Of a stretch of 64,000 nt of DNA, positions 1 to 13,347 are shown one piece after another. Both the position numbers and the translations under genes were made by a program. A model generated the notes under the pieces. That model had not been told where the DNA came from. It worked only from the letters and a program-made list of their open reading frames with translations, and did no database searches. Positions within the stretch are counted from its first letter, which is position 1; each line of letters starts with the position of its first letter. Origin of the DNA: Morinoia aosen (lineage: Eukaryota > Arthropoda > Malacostraca > Amphipoda > Talitridae); assembly GCA_030386875.1 (NCBI GenBank), contig CM059569.1:46353842-46417841 (forward strand), written 5' to 3'.

Positions 1-231
1 TCCAAAGAACTCAGGACGTTTGTTCACGTTTTAGTTACATTTTTAACCGAATAATTTACAGTCTGGACTACCTGTAGCATTTAATTTAGTCCGATCGCTA
101 CTAATTGGCAATTAAATCTTCAAAACTTACATTTGTCGCAATCGGTATTGTGATAAAACTTTAGTGTTTTAAATGTCAGAGCTCTGTAAACAAAACAGTT
201 GGATATGTTGGTCAACTATCAAATGCATCAT

Positions 232-420
232 CAGCTACTAGGTGCCAAATGCCTTCATTTCATAAAAATGATATCATCTCAACATGTACGGAAATCAGTA
301 GCTGGCTCTCAAATGTCGTCATTTTATTAACACAAAGCTATCTCAACATGAGTGGCTACCAGCAACTGGCTCCCAAATGTCTTCATTTTATCAAAATAAA
401 ATCATCTTAACATGCATACG
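232..420. repeat. Short tandem repeat, about 64 bp, 3 diverged copies
   Basis: Three diverged copies of a unit beginning near CTCnCAAATGTCTTCATTTT and ending near ATCATCTCAACATG occur at about 241-290, 301-350 and 366-415. No coding signal is seen here; the short minus-strand frames over 402-673 have no recognisable domain. Confidence 0.6.
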
Positions 421-1294
421 AAATCCCAAAAAAGGAAAAGTGACGGCAGCAATGGAAGTAGAAATAACACCTGAGCTGATCTCCCGAAGCAAGATCTGCT
501 GAATGCTGGACGAGTGCATGAGTTAAGAAACAAAGGTGACTCATGCAGAAATATTGATGGCAAGCTGGAAACATTGATGAAATGATGCATCTTACAAGCA
601 TGGTGCTTATTGCAAAGGAACTGAATAACTTCTGTGTTAGAAAAGACTCAGAATGGGATTTCATTGATGACACTTGAATTCAACAGCCAGAAGTTAAATA
701 CATGAGGTAATAATTAATATGAGAAATGCAAAACTGTCGCTGAATAGAATAAAAACGATGTTGAGTCATAATTTTCCTGAATTTCTCGATTCGTTTAAAG
801 GAGAAGGTTATGTGAAGGAAAAATCTTATTTCTCTAGATCACGTTCCAATGAGATGCAGATGCGCAGATCTACACTATCTTCTCCCATCTCCCGAGAGAG
901 CGCACTTCTTTTAAATGAATGTGTGTGTAGTAACAAAAATAACTTTTTAAGAGATACGACTGTCAGGATTTATGATGTGAGCGAGAACGCGACTAACTAA
1001 TTTAATGAGAAAATTTACTACGGGAAAAATTCAATTTGTCCTGAAATGAGGCAAGAATTTTTTTTTTTTGAATAGGGCTCATACGTTGACTGAATATTCT
1101 CACTAATACTCTCGAAAAAAGCTAGTTCTTTTCCCGAATTCAAACGAAAAATAAAATGCATGAATTTACTCGAGGTTGTACGTACAGAGGCCAAGCAAAC
1201 AAATTTAAAACATGAACCTTCAAAAGAGTTCGACGCAGAACCCCGGAATTAAAGCAAAATCCATGGCATCAGAACAAAATCTAACTTTTCGCTA
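421..1294. other. Non-coding stretch, nothing recognised
   Basis: AT-rich sequence with only short open frames such as 719-1000 plus. No domain, repeat or RNA gene is recognised. Confidence 0.5.
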
Positions 1295-1370
1295 CCTGTA
1301 TGCATGTTTTTCGTCGCCTAAGTGATTTAATCGCTTAAATCACTTAGGCGGCGAAAAACATGCATGCAGG
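1295..1370. repeat. Inverted repeat (hairpin), 35-bp arms, 6-nt loop
   Basis: The left arm 1295-1329 and right arm 1336-1370 are reverse complements with about two mismatches, around the loop ATCGCT at 1330-1335. The arms contain GCATGTTTTTCG and its complement. This would fold into a strong hairpin; it may be a miniature foldback element or a snap-back duplication. Confidence 0.8.
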
Positions 1371-2815
1371 CGGCGAAAAAGTTATACTGGGAATCAGCCA
1401 TCAACCGCGTGTCCGTACTCTTATTATTGAATTATCCTCAAAAAGACGAATCAGAGCTGACCAGAACCATGACACGAGGCCGTAGAGTTAATAATAGTTG
1501 TTTTGACCTTCCAATTCCCAAAGCTATGTTAGTAACGTCCTCTAGAATTTTTTCACTCTAACCTTCTGGGGTACAACATGTTTTTTGGCATTTTCTTTCA
1601 GCCTTCGTATAAAGTTTACAGTACATGATATGTATACTTTTATGAAATGAATGATGTAAGGATTCAAAATTATTCAGGTGATACTTGATGACAAAAACTA
1701 TGTTTACTTTATTCAACTTCTCGTAACGGTTACTAACACGCAATATTTTTGCTGAGAAAAGTTTATCCATGGTTATGAATAATTTTAGCTTTGATGCACC
1801 TAACAATGTTAGGTTCTGTGTGAAAGTCTTTTTGAAATTCGCTTTGATTGAAAATCTGAGCCTTTAGAACGGATTGTGCTCAGAATTCATATTCTAATAG
1901 TAAAACGCGTAAATTTATGCGAAGGGGATAATAAATTTCTTGCCTCACAATTAATTGAGATTTAATATTCTGAAACAGCTGTCTATCTACATAGTAAGTG
2001 GGTTTTACTCACATTTCCTCATAAAATCAGTTTGACTCGGCATTCCTTTCCGCCATATTTCTGTGTAAGACCAGCATCTCAAGTATAGCTCAACAGTAAG
2101 CAAAACTTTTCTCATGACATTAGTTCCTTTTAAAATTTATCATTAATAGCACCATTATATTCCTGGTTCCACCAATGTGGGAGTTTTCGAAAGGAGGGAA
2201 TCGCAGCCTGTGCAATAGACGAGCCGTGTTACGTAACCCAGCATCAGCACAACTATATAGAAAATTTCTGCCCCCAAAATTGGCTCAATTGATTAATTTT
2301 CCAGGCTTGTTGACGCCAAAATATCAGTGTAAAACTCCCTTAACATACAACCGACACTTGTAGGAATTTTGTCTAATTTTATGCATATAACATAAGTATT
2401 TATTGGTTTTTTATTGGAAAAAAATAAATATACTACATCTTCCGTAATATTATTTATTTCTTAACTTCAAAAAGATAACTCATTTTATAATGGGAAATAC
2501 CAATAATGTCCCTCACAGATCACAAATAGATTTGAGCTCATTTTTCAGTCGGAAATGTCGATGAAGTCACGTACAGATCTCCATAAAATACAAATATATG
2601 TTCACTTTTTAATAAGAAATGCAGGGGAAGTCATGTATAAATTCTCATAGAAAACTCTGCTAATTTACGGTTCCAAGGTACGGATTAAGCAGTAAAAGTA
2701 TGATATGTCCATCAAATACGTAAAAATATCTTTCAAAAGCTAAAATATTCTTTCGTGAAGTTCAAAATTCATGTAACTTCCTGACTTCTCCGAAATTGAG
2801 GACTTATCGTTTTTA
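1371..2815. other. Non-coding stretch
   Basis: AT-rich with no recognised gene. Two or three weak copies of a roughly 68-bp motif (TTTTATAATGGGAAATACC-like) occur around 2485-2650. The longest open frames (2175-2363 plus, 1558-1806 minus) show no domain. Confidence 0.45.
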
Positions 2816-3215
2816 GAATTTCAAAGAACACTTTTTAGTGAAAGGTGTAATATTCACCCCAAAAACGGAAGACAGTACTCGAACAAAACAATCTCATGTT
2901 TTTTATTTCTATTTTCACGCTTAGCAACGGAAGCTAGACGTTAGCATTTTTAAAACTTCAAAAAATAGTTTTTAGTGAAAGGTGTGATATTTACACTAAA
3001 ACAAAAAAGACTACTCAAACAAAACAATCTCGAATTTTTTTATTTTTATTTTCATAGCTTAGCAACGGAAGCTAAACGTTAGCATTTTTAGAGTTTCAAA
3101 AAACAATTTTTTGTGAGAGGTGTAATATTTACACCAAAACAAAAGAGACTGTACTCGAACAAAACAATCTCTAATTTTTTATTTTTATTTTCATAGCTTA
3201 GCAACGGAAGCTAAA
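2816..3215. repeat. Tandem repeat, about 138 bp, 2.9 copies
   Basis: Three consecutive copies share AGTGAAAGGTGTAATATT, ACAAAACAATCTC and CTTAGCAACGGAAGCTA. The last motif starts at 2920, 3058 and 3197, giving periods of 138 and 139 bp. No coding potential is apparent. Confidence 0.85.
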
Positions 3216-4700
3216 AAGAGCGAGGCTTTTTCATTGAGTGGGTGCATAACCCTGCTGTGGGAGTATCGATTATTTTTAATAAAAATTGTCGTCCTTAACA
3301 ACAACAACTAAAATTGTGAAAGAGCTGAGAGGCGACCAAGGTGAAAAATGAGTTATTTCAACACTTTGTCAATGAATGTGTCAATTTGGAGAGAAATGAA
3401 AGATTTGTTTTCACGGGAACAACAATTTCAGTGTTTTTGCAATGAACTTCCCATCACATCGCATGTAAAAGAGCTCAATTTTAATATTTTTGGGGACATA
3501 CTGGAAATACTAGGTGGCTGAAATCAATGTCACTGATTGGATCATAGTAACCAGTTAAACTATCAAAGGAAACATCAGGTACAAATGGTACCATGTGGCA
3601 TTATTCTCTCTCATTAAATTTTACCTGGACCTTAAGACAACATCTTAGGCATTTCAGAAAGCGAGCAAACTCATCTTGACTGATGCCAATGGTTATGTGT
3701 TGTGGCTAAAATTTCCTCTTTCCAGTACTAAACAAACGTCACTCACGACTCCCAAGTTTCAGCCATCGCTCTAAATAAAAATTTGTAGGATGCGAGAAAT
3801 TGGTCCAATGGTATTCAAATGAATGTGTGTGGCAACGAGCATATTTGGTACCTGTGATCCGAGCACATCTTGGTGGTCATACAGACGGGTAGGTGAAAGG
3901 TGAGTGTATGGTATAGGATAAAACTTTGAGTGAACCGTTGAAATATGACTTATTTTACACATGCATCATTGGTCCGAACGAGGTTTGGTTGTACGTTAGC
4001 GTTTTGCGTTGCAAAACTAGAAAAAACGTCATTTGTTTTCCAAAAAGAGAATTATCATCGTATCATTGCATTAGTCTCTTCGATAATTTTTGAATGAGTG
4101 ATTTCTGAATCTAGCAAATCTTCAGTTTCGGTATAATTGATTTTCATTTTTGGCACTATAATTACCTATTCAACGGAAATAGCGGAATGATCATTATTGT
4201 ACAACATATCCCGCTCAGTAAAAGTAAGATTCAATGAATGCTTTTTGTTCTGAAATTAATTCTTGACTTCTTGACTTCTCTCAAACCAGTGATTACATTT
4301 ATTTAAAAAATCATTACTCGACTCATATTTATCACACGCACCTCACTAGAATGTCTATTTTTATGTGTGGAAAAGAGTTAAGCTTCCCTAAAAATTCAAG
4401 AAGCATGAACAAATGAAGAAATTATACAAAGTTAAGAATTCGCTATTCTTAATGTAATTTTCTACTTTTATCAATTCAGCTGACACATTCATTTTAAAAT
4501 TTAGGCGTTGCTGATCTTTTCTCACTCCATCGACTTAACGAATATTTTATCAAAAGAAAAGATTTTAGCTTCTCTGATACACAGTCCAACGAAAGCTAAG
4601 ACTCCCTTCACTCAAGCTAAAAAGAACACAAATATTTTGGGATCTTCGAGAGTTATCCGATACCGAACACTTCAGAGTAGAGCGTCGAGGTTCTTGACTT
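3216..4700. other. Non-coding stretch
   Basis: AT-rich with no recognised gene, RNA or mobile element. Open frames are shorter than about 75 codons and have no domain. Confidence 0.45.
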
Positions 4701-4798
4701 CGTTCTGGAATGCATCAATCAATTTCTAGTGCCTTTGTTCTGAATGCGACAATCAATTTGTACTGCGTTTGTTCCGAAATGCATCAATCAATCTGTGG
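4701..4798. repeat. Short tandem repeat, about 41 bp, 3 copies
   Basis: Three diverged copies of a unit containing TTCTGGAATGCATCAATCAA followed by a short T/G-rich spacer lie directly in tandem. Confidence 0.7.
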
Positions 4799-7700
4799 TG
4801 AAAGAACCTCCAATAAAATCATGGGATCGAAATTTTAGTTTGCCACAAGTTTTGAATAACTTGTAGTCCCACTGACTCTCTCTCAACTTCTGGCCAGGTG
4901 TTTTCCGAGGTGATGTATAATCACATAAACTCATAAACTTCATTAATATTGTTATAGCGACAACTCTCATCGACGTCGCTTTACGCAAATTGGATGCGAT
5001 GGCGCGTGCGAGCTCGCCGTGCATTCATAATTAGGCAATATTCCCTCGTGATCCTGCAATGCTCAAAACCTCTTCCAAATCCCAGAATAGTTTTCGAGAA
5101 CTCCATCTCAACTTCAGAATAACTTGCGACGTCAGATTTGATTAGCCTTGGCAGAAGAAATCGCCAAGTTGGTTCATTCGAAGTTAGTTGTCGTTGCAAT
5201 AACAATGTAAGAAAATTACTAATTTATAGTTCGTCTTCTGCAACTATGAGATGATAGGAAAATGAAGAATTTTTGTTAAATCAGCCCACCTTGAATGTTA
5301 GATAAATTGTGTGTGTCAGTTAGAGGGGGAAATAATAATATCACAGTCAGAGTTGGCACGAACAAATATTCCTAAAAAACATAGATTTGCATTAGCTTTT
5401 AAAAAGAACTGGAATCTCTTTTAAAAACTGTATAATTTTGCAGTTAATTATTCGTAGTCTTCCTGTCATACGCTATGCAATAAATGTTATAAAAGTAACA
5501 AATATGTGCATCATTATATCATTTACCTGGATTTATTCAAGCCTTGGCTCATTTGTTCCACAGTTTACTGAGATGAAAAAAAGTCGAAAAGTTCCCTCAT
5601 TAATTTGGGTCGCCAAACCGATGTTCGCTTTGTTTAAATCACGGATTCATCAAAAATTTAAAAAAGAAGAAAATGCTAATTAAATTAGTCATTTTTTTCA
5701 AAGAATTGAAAGCGTGTCGTAACGTTTGAGGTCGCCAGAATTACCAACATGCTTCCCTAAATGAATTATCTAACAAAGGCTTTCAAATGGACTGAGCTCT
5801 GCCTTACTCTACATCGGAAAGAATACTTCGAAATCAAAGTCAATTACTCGTCGTACAAATGATGATTTAAATGCAAAAAATTCATCAGTGTCTATGGCTT
5901 GTGCGCATGAACCACGTGGTTGACGCTTTCTTTACTGAAATAATGAAAGAGTACCAAGGGAATTGAATGTTTGCTGACTGAGCATGCTATAGATATATCG
6001 TATAAATTGATAGTTGATGACACTTTAACCACGATGCACAATAGGCACATCTTAAGTTGTCGAAGAGTCAATGTCGCAGCATGGTTTGCCAATTCATGCT
6101 GAAAAAGTGAAGGAAAAAGTATTTAACAAATGTATAAAGATGCCACCTCAGACTTTGTTTCAGCTACACTACGAATAGTATGAAAATAGTAATCTGTATT
6201 CTATAATATCCATTGCGCTTATGTTCGTGGCGAATTGACGAAGTAACTTGATTTTAAGCAAAGTTGGAAAAACTTTGCGTTTTCACTGTCAACATTCATT
6301 CCAAGCTTTAGGTACCTCTGGTCGTCCCTCTGAAGATATAATTCTGAGAAATTGCGACTTTCGAAAATCATTCGTAAAAAACTTGTTATCAAAAGGTAAA
6401 GATGCGAGAGGGAAAACATATTTACTGTCACCAAAGAGGCTTGCAAAGTAAAGCTTATATGTAATGATGATTATTATTGAAATATTTATCGTTGCTGCAT
6501 TGATACAGATATTTTGTTTTTTATAAAACGTTTCATATGAAACTTGTAATTTCTCATTTTTTTGCCTTATATTTGTGCAGGATTTACAATTTTTTTATAA
6601 TAATATATCAGGAGAAACTAAAAAATATACAAGATTTCGTTGAAATTTTGAAGAAAATTGAATTTCGCTTTGGCTAACAGCTCAATTTGTATCTGAATCA
6701 TGTTTATTTTCCTTTAATGGATAACTATTTTTTGAAACAGAAAAGACTCCCGAGTTTATTCGGGAAAAGAATCGTTAAGTCTCTCGGCACGAGTACTACG
6801 CCATTTAAATCTTAAACTTAATTTAATTTCAAATGGCCTAAGTGCATCACCGTCGTCCTGTTCTAAGTTGTCCTCCTTTTATGCCCTTAATATGGCTCTT
6901 CATAGACTGAATTATGAAAAATTACATAAAATCTATTTCCTAACAGCAAACCGAAGCGAAAGAATTTAAACCTTTTAACCAATGAAAATTTTTCCATGGT
7001 TGTCATATGAATGAGGTGAAAGCATTCGCTATCAACGCACTACACACACAAAGTAAGTTTTGCAACACACGTGAAGAAACTCTAACCCAAGAACAACAAC
7101 GAACAATTCAACTCCTAAAAGGGAAAACCCTTTCACGGTAAACGTCAAAGACTTCATCCAGGTTCTGAGACTTTGATTGCTCTTTTACTTTCTGCCACGT
7201 AAAAACGAAGACGCGTTTTCTCGATCTTGTACCCTTTAAAATGGATTCAAGAGTTCCTCAAATTTCTGTAAAACACTAAGTGAAGATCTGAAGAACAACT
7301 GAAAGATCGGCTTTCCTTAGATTACAATAAACGCTTCGTTGTGTGATGCTTTACTTAACTTTTCTGCAATATTTACCGACCTATTGTACCAAATCAAAAC
7401 AGGAGCCCTCGTAACCGATCGAAAGTGAAGAATAAGAGCTCGTACTATGGCATGGCGGACTAATACTTCCGAGAAGTATGACAATTTTTATTGTTATTAT
7501 AGAATTCAAATGATTTATAAATTCCCACAGCCAAATCCAGTTATGAATTATCAACAAGCCACAGTAATACACGATGTCGAATTTTCATGACATTCTCAAT
7601 TTTATAAAATTTACCATGTAACATTTGGTCTAACTCACGCGCTATCGTGAAAATGATTTGTTCATGCAAGCGCACGTTTGCTTTTAATATAAGTACAACA

Positions 7701-10700
7701 GGCCAAATGTCACATAACTTTAAATTGATAATCTGTTGAGGTATTATGGCGAAAATCTGCTGGAAATACGTACAAATTTTAAATTTCTCAAATGATAACA
7801 GTATAAGTCTTTTGTAGGTGAAAGGTTGAGTATTGTAAAAAACCAATCATTTACAAGAAATATTTTTCCACTGTAATATAATGTTAGTTTGTTGTTTAAT
7901 CCCTATGAGATTTTCACTGAAAATCATGAGTATAAATCTGTCACAGTGCACTGAATTGCTGCAGAATGTCATATTACTATTGGAAATAGCTTTACTCTTA
8001 TAAAATTAAATCTTACAGAATTTTCGATGTGACTCGTTAGCCTTCAATACAACGACGTCTGTACTTCTACTCTGGAGAAAGAGACTTGTGTTGTCTAGGA
8101 TGCATGCAAGCTGCAACTATGGGAGTTAAGAGTCAAAAGAGCGAACTAAAATCTGCTCAAGAGCTCACAGCAGTCGCTGGATAATGGAGCAAGACTTCGT
8201 GCCGTCGAGAAGTGCGATTCTTTTTCAACAATTTGCTCTACGCAAGTAATGGCGCCTCAACACAGGTGCTCAGACATGACAGTGAGATTATTTCGACAGG
8301 AGTCTTCTTATTCTGGCAAATTTTTTGAGGATTATCTGCTTTTAACCAAATATTAACTTGCACTGCTTGAAAGTCTGTTTATAACAAAATTTTACTTTAA
8401 CAATGTTTAAAATAAATTCTGGTCGAGTGATGCATTTCTGCTTATCAGATTTCAATCAAACTTTATTTTAATTTGTGTTTCCCAAGCTGGTCAAAATAAA
8501 TACAGTATATAACAATCATTCCAACTATGCTTGACTAGAAAATCGAAAATTAAGCTTCGTTTTGAGAGTTTTGCGGGAGAGTTGGTTCAGGAGTGAGATG
8601 TATCTCTGTGTTCAATTTAATCCATGCAAGGAATGCAAGCCCAGCGAACTATTTTTTGGACGGAAGCATGAAAATTCACATCACGTGAATACCATGAAGA
8701 ATTCGATGAATGAAATAATTTCAGCTTTGCGGGTATTGTGACAAGGTGTAAAAAATAGGTTGGGCACTGGAAATAATTGATGATTGAGGAATTGAGCTGA
8801 AAATGTTCATTAGTAGAAAAAAGATATAAATCAATAGAATGGTCAGAAAAATGGAACCGAACGCAAAGAATTGTGCAAGACGAAATTAGCTGGGAACTGA
8901 GAATATCCGATGAGACTACTTTTTCTCGTGGTATATTTTGTGAAAAATTCGCATGTACTTCCGATGATCTCAAGATCTTTGTCCTGTCATGCCCGTCTGT
9001 CCGAATACAGGCACGCCCCACAAAAATACAGCCTGTGAAGGACAGCTGAATATTGTGCTGGTGAATCCCTTGGAAATACTCGTTTACACTTTTAGTCCTT
9101 AAATAGGTGTGAATTTAAAAAACTAGAGGTTTAATTGTTCATAAATATGAATTTCAATTACAAAGTCACCCCCAATGCTTTTCGAAATAGCATAACAATG
9201 CAATTTTTGCTGTCTTTTGTTCCTTCCTTTGGAACGGAGAACAATTATGTAATGAAAATTAGTGCTGGGATCATAGAACTGCATCAATATCTCTTTGAAA
9301 TGAGGTGTCGACTGAATGATCAGAATAGGTAAACTTGATAATCTTCTTGATTTTTCGACAAAAAAATTTACAATATGTTCATAACTTAGATTGTAATTAT
9401 AAATCATTTGTATGTATATTTTACTTTTATAAATTCAATGAATAAATCTAAAATATTATTTCATTTGATTTCTACTAGTTATTTCTCATTTTCAACTTAT
9501 AATTTCAACTTGCGATCTAGTTTACATTTTATTCATTCATGCACCATACTCAACACGAACTCGTTAAGCAGAATATTTTAAAACTAGAGCTGCACTTTGG
9601 TGTGATGCGTCTATAAATAGAAGATAAGTAAAGTACGAGTATGATAAACACCGCAACTTTATTTGATCATTTCAAAAAGACGTTTCACCATTATTCTAGG
9701 AGCAGACATCTCAGGAAATAAGATTCAACCGGAAGTAATCACAATATTTTAAAGTCTGTGGCGCTTTACGCAAAAATTCTTCATCTTGGACGAGTCCCTA
9801 CAAGAAAAATTTACCTGGAAAATAAGAAGAATTTCCCCGTATTATCTGGAGAGAAAGCCTGGAATTTAAGAGCAAGGTGCACTTAGATGTGCTCCGTAGG
9901 GCTTCCCAGAGGCCTTCAGCGTAAACAATTTCAAAAATACCCTAAAAATGAAAAGTATATGTACATCGCAGAATATTTTTTCTGAGATTCGCAGAACTCC
10001 AATTTGTTTGTTCGAATGTGAGCACGCACAATTTAATAAATTTTTACTGAAAATGGGATTATTTGATGTAATCATTTATGCAAACGAAACTCACGAGCGT
10101 GAATATAATTGGTAATGCTAATAGCACTGACAGATATAAGTTTAAAGTGATTATTTTTCTATATTTTGTGCGCTTAACATGGTATTCAAATAAGGGAAAG
10201 TTTTTATAAGTCCTTGGGCAAGATTGTTCTTATGCGCACACTCATAAGTAAACGTCGCATATACCTTAGCACAAATTCTTCTATTCCCAATTGAATCATT
10301 CAGTGAACAACTCAAATTTTTTAATAGTTTGTTGTTCAAAATTAAATATTTTCTCAACTGCAGGCGCCCAAAATTTTTTTCGAGTAAAAATTCATCAATC
10401 TCAAATCAAACGAAAACGTAGTAGTCGTCGTTCAGGGAAAGAATTAGAATTGTGTAGTGAAGAACAAATCAAATTACTGTTTCTATTACGAAATCTTCTA
10501 GGCTCTGAGGTAAATACCAGAAAAATTGAAAAGTATTTTTACAAATGCAACGACAATTTGCAACAAACAATGCAAAATTAACTCTGTCAGAAAATTTAGA
10601 TGTAATAATGCATACCATTGGACCAAAATGTTCCAAAACAATTAACATTCTAGGAAAATCTATGATAAATTTGTGGGAACTCTTCCAAAAAAGTGCATTA

Positions 10701-10836
10701 TTATTTCCATTAATTAAAATTTTTTGGACTGCTGGCATATATCTTTATAATTTACTTTCAATTGATAATTCCAGTTTCTTCAGGTGTCTCAAAACTTCTT
10801 GTCCACCACCTGCAAATGTTAGTTCAACTTAAACTC
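4799..10836. other. Long non-coding stretch
   Basis: About 6 kb of AT-rich sequence with no gene I can support. The longest open frame (8617-9021 minus, 134 codons) matches no family I recognise and has no flanking evidence. A plus-strand segment at 10362-10581 starts after an acceptor-like sequence (CTCAACTGCAG) and stays open to a stop, but I could not find partner exons. Confidence 0.4.
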
Positions 10837-10959
10837 ATATCGAGAGCTCAAAGTCTAGTCACCCCCAGAAACAATTGAAGAAGCTGGTACGGGAAGACAC
10901 TGCTTCCACAAGGTTTTTTTCAAATGAAATAAATGTACGAGGAGTTCGTGGACTCGAAC
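10837..10959. repeat. Direct duplication, copy 1 (with 11101-11224)
   Basis: A segment of about 123 bp beginning ATATCGAGAGCTCAAAG and ending GTGGACTCGAAC is repeated at 11101-11224 with only a few differences. Both copies end inside a tRNA-like B box, so the repeat probably reflects two copies of one SINE, the first with its tRNA head and the second cut off. Confidence 0.85.
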
Positions 10960-11020
10960 TCAGGACTAGAGATCACCGCGCCAACACGCTATCGACTGCG
11001 CTATCGATCACCCTAAAAGG
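10925..11020 (-). repeat. tRNA-derived SINE head (minus strand)
   Basis: Read on the minus strand, this contains an A-box-like TAGCGCAGTCGATAGCGTG and a B-box-like AGTTCGAGTCC at about tRNA spacing, as in the RNA polymerase III promoter of tRNA-derived SINEs. The downstream body is the duplicated segment at 10837-10959. The acceptor stem does not look well paired, so a functional tRNA gene is unlikely. Confidence 0.65.
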
Positions 11021-11100
11021 TGACCGAAGCACAACGAAAGCAATGTTTGGCACAGTGAAAGCAGGCGCACTGTCCTGACAGATATTTTTATTCCCATTTT

Positions 11101-11224
11101 ATATCGAGAGCTCAAAGTCTAGTCACCCCCAGAAACAATTGAAGAATCTGGTACGGGAAGACACTGCTTCCACAAGGTTTTTTTTCAAATGAAATAAATG
11201 TACGAGGAGTTCGTGGACTCGAAC
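11101..11224. repeat. Direct duplication, copy 2
   Basis: Second copy of the segment at 10837-10959, ending at GTGGACTCGAAC. The sequence then changes, without the tRNA-like head that follows the first copy. Confidence 0.85.
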
Positions 11225-11572
11225 ATATCTTTAGCCTTCAACTCATATTTCTAGCTCTAAATTTAGTATGTATAACATTATTCGTCAATATTTGAGAATA
11301 AAATAAAATTTTGTATATCCGGGAATTTCATTCTGTCTCTCCAGCAAAGTGTGCGTATTCCACCCCACCACATGCATACGACATGCATTCGAAGAACTGC
11401 TTCAAGCATTCATTATTTAAGGAAACGCATAGAGTTAGTAATAGTGCTGCTCATATTTCAGAGTTGTAAACTTATTTTTGAAGTTCCTATCTACAAAGAA
11501 TGGATGAATATTTCTGTCTGGTGACGTGCGATGTCAAAGGGAAAGACTGAATAACTACTCTCTTCCAACGTC
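11225..11572. other. Non-coding stretch
   Basis: Nothing recognised; it separates the SINE pair from the 29-bp minisatellite. Confidence 0.4.
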
Positions 11573-12070
11573 CTCAGGCAATACTTATCCAATTCCAGGC
11601 AATACTCAATACTTATTCAATGCCCAGGCAAAACTCAATACTAATTCAATGCCCATGCAAAAATCAGTACTTATTCAATGCCCAGGCAATACATAACACT
11701 GATTAAATACTCAGGAAATATTAAATACTCAGGAAATATTCAATACTCATTCAACGCCCAAAGCATAACTCAATACTTATTCAATGCCCAGGCATAACTC
11801 AATACTTATTCAATTCTCAGGCAAAACTCAATACTTATGCAATGCCCAGGCAACACACAATACTAATTCAATGCCCAGACAACACACAATACTTATTCAA
11901 TGCTCAGGCAAAACTCAATACTTATACAATGCCCAGACAACACACAATACTTATTCAATGCCCAGGCAACACACAATACTTATTCAATGCCCAGGCAACA
12001 CACAATACAAATTCAATGCCCAGGCAATACTCAACACTTATTCAACACTCTCACACAATGCAATGCTCGC
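11573..12070. repeat. 29-bp minisatellite, about 17 copies
   Basis: Tandem copies of a unit like CAATACTTATTCAATGCCC plus AGGCAAcACA, with point variation. Because 29 is not a multiple of three and the unit has no stop codon, all three forward frames stay open over part of it. The overlapping frames at 11784-12151 are therefore repeat artefacts, not genes. Confidence 0.92.
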
Positions 12071-12829
12071 AGGCATAACAGAATCGTAGCTGTCTCACAT
12101 TACCGTATCAAGGATACTCAAAAAATGCTTCAATATGTTGCAGTTTATTAGCAAAAATTTCATAGATGCATAGAAAATAAATCCATAATAGCAAAAAATA
12201 AATTAGTTAAAGTATTAATGCAAAGCTCATCTGGTTTCTTGAAATCCTAACTTATACAGCTAGAAGGTGCAGAATTCGAACACAATTCCTAATTCAGGCG
12301 ACTACTCACTCTTAGTTATCAAGAAGAAGCTTTAGGCTTCAACGATTTATTTTTAAGCAGATGTTAACTCACAACCTAAAACTTGAATAGAAAGTGCGAA
12401 GTGAAGGTAGCGTAGTCATAACATCAGCTGCAGCGTGGGGAAAACATTTGCATTAACGCAATCAAGACACCTGAAATAATCTTATCAAGATATCTTCATG
12501 CAATAACACAATCCTAATTTTTGCGAAAATGCAATGAGAATATCTGTAGTAACGCAATTGGAAGACTTGCAATTCGAGCAAAGGAATTTTGGGACACAAA
12601 TAAAATATTTAACTCATTAAAAAATCATTTGTTTAATTTAACACCGATGGATTAATTTCTTTTGATACGAAATGTTTTACATGAGACTCAGCAGCCACGT
12701 TAGAATGATTAACAAGAACAGACCACTAATCAAATACTAAAGTTGAGTGCAAATGACAAGATTTATTGATATGTGTTAAGCATGTGCGTCTCGGCAAAAA
12801 ATACACGGAAATTTAAATCGCTCACACTC
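12071..12829. other. Non-coding stretch 3' of the small-HSP gene
   Basis: No gene is recognised. A minus-strand AATAAA at 12762-12767 is the nearest canonical poly(A) signal I see downstream of the small-HSP stop codon (about 510 bp away). Confidence 0.45.
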
Positions 12830-13185
12830 CAGGAAGAGCATGCCTCGTAAAACAAGAATTATAAAACTTCATAATCCATGAAGTATAAAATCACATCAAA
12901 CATAAAAAGTAAAATTTAATGATATAGGAAGAACAAAACCTCATATTACGAGAAACGTAAAACCTCATGTTTCGAAAGAGTAAGAACTCATGATTCTTGA
13001 ATTGGACAACCTCGTACTCCAAGAAGCGTAAAAACTTCTGCTCCATTAACAGCAAAAACCCATGACGCAGGAAGCATATAACCTCACGACACAAGACGCG
13101 TAAGGCACTCATGCACCATTAGGATTAAGAACCCACAACCCAGGAAGCATATAAGCCCATGCTCCTAGAAGGATAAAACCAGGCC
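12830..13185. repeat. Degenerate tandem repeat, about 28-30 bp
   Basis: Roughly eleven diverged copies of a motif like AACCTCATGnnnCnnGAAGCGTAAA follow one another, right beside the 3' end of the small-HSP coding region. The minus-strand frame at 12891-13112 is the translation of this repeat. Confidence 0.65.
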
Positions 13186-13275
13186 CACAGGGTACGAGAG
13201 CGTCACTGGTATGAGCCTGACGCGAGACACGGGGCGACGCAGCTGTGCCAGGCATAGGAGGCGCTCGCGCCGGGA

Positions 13276-13347
13276 TCACAGAGCACTCTTCCTCTCCGTC
13301 TTGAGGATGGGCACTTCCCTCTCTGAGGGCTTTGGTGGCTCCGGCGG
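13276..13347 (-). CDS. Small HSP exon 5 (C-terminal tail)
   Basis: 24 codons including TGA, starting after [27 protein letters not shown], then TERKSAL and stop. The V-P-I triplet is the C-terminal anchoring motif of small HSPs. A likely branch point (ACAGTAACAC) and a short pyrimidine tract sit between this acceptor and the 7-bp minisatellite. Confidence 0.92.
   Translation of the reverse strand, partial: PPEPPKPSEREVPILKTERKSAL

Noticed and set aside
8617..9021. 134-codon minus-strand frame
   Set aside because: No domain, no homologue I recognise, no splice or repeat support; such length is possible by chance in 64 kb.
10291..10832. Two plus-strand frames, one after an acceptor-like CTCAACTGCAG
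   Set aside because: No recognisable family and no partner exon found; kept only as a remark on the stretch.
11784..12151. Three overlapping plus-strand frames with NTQYLFNAQATHN-type repeats
   Set aside because: They are one 29-bp minisatellite read in three frames; the unit has no stop codon, so openness is automatic.
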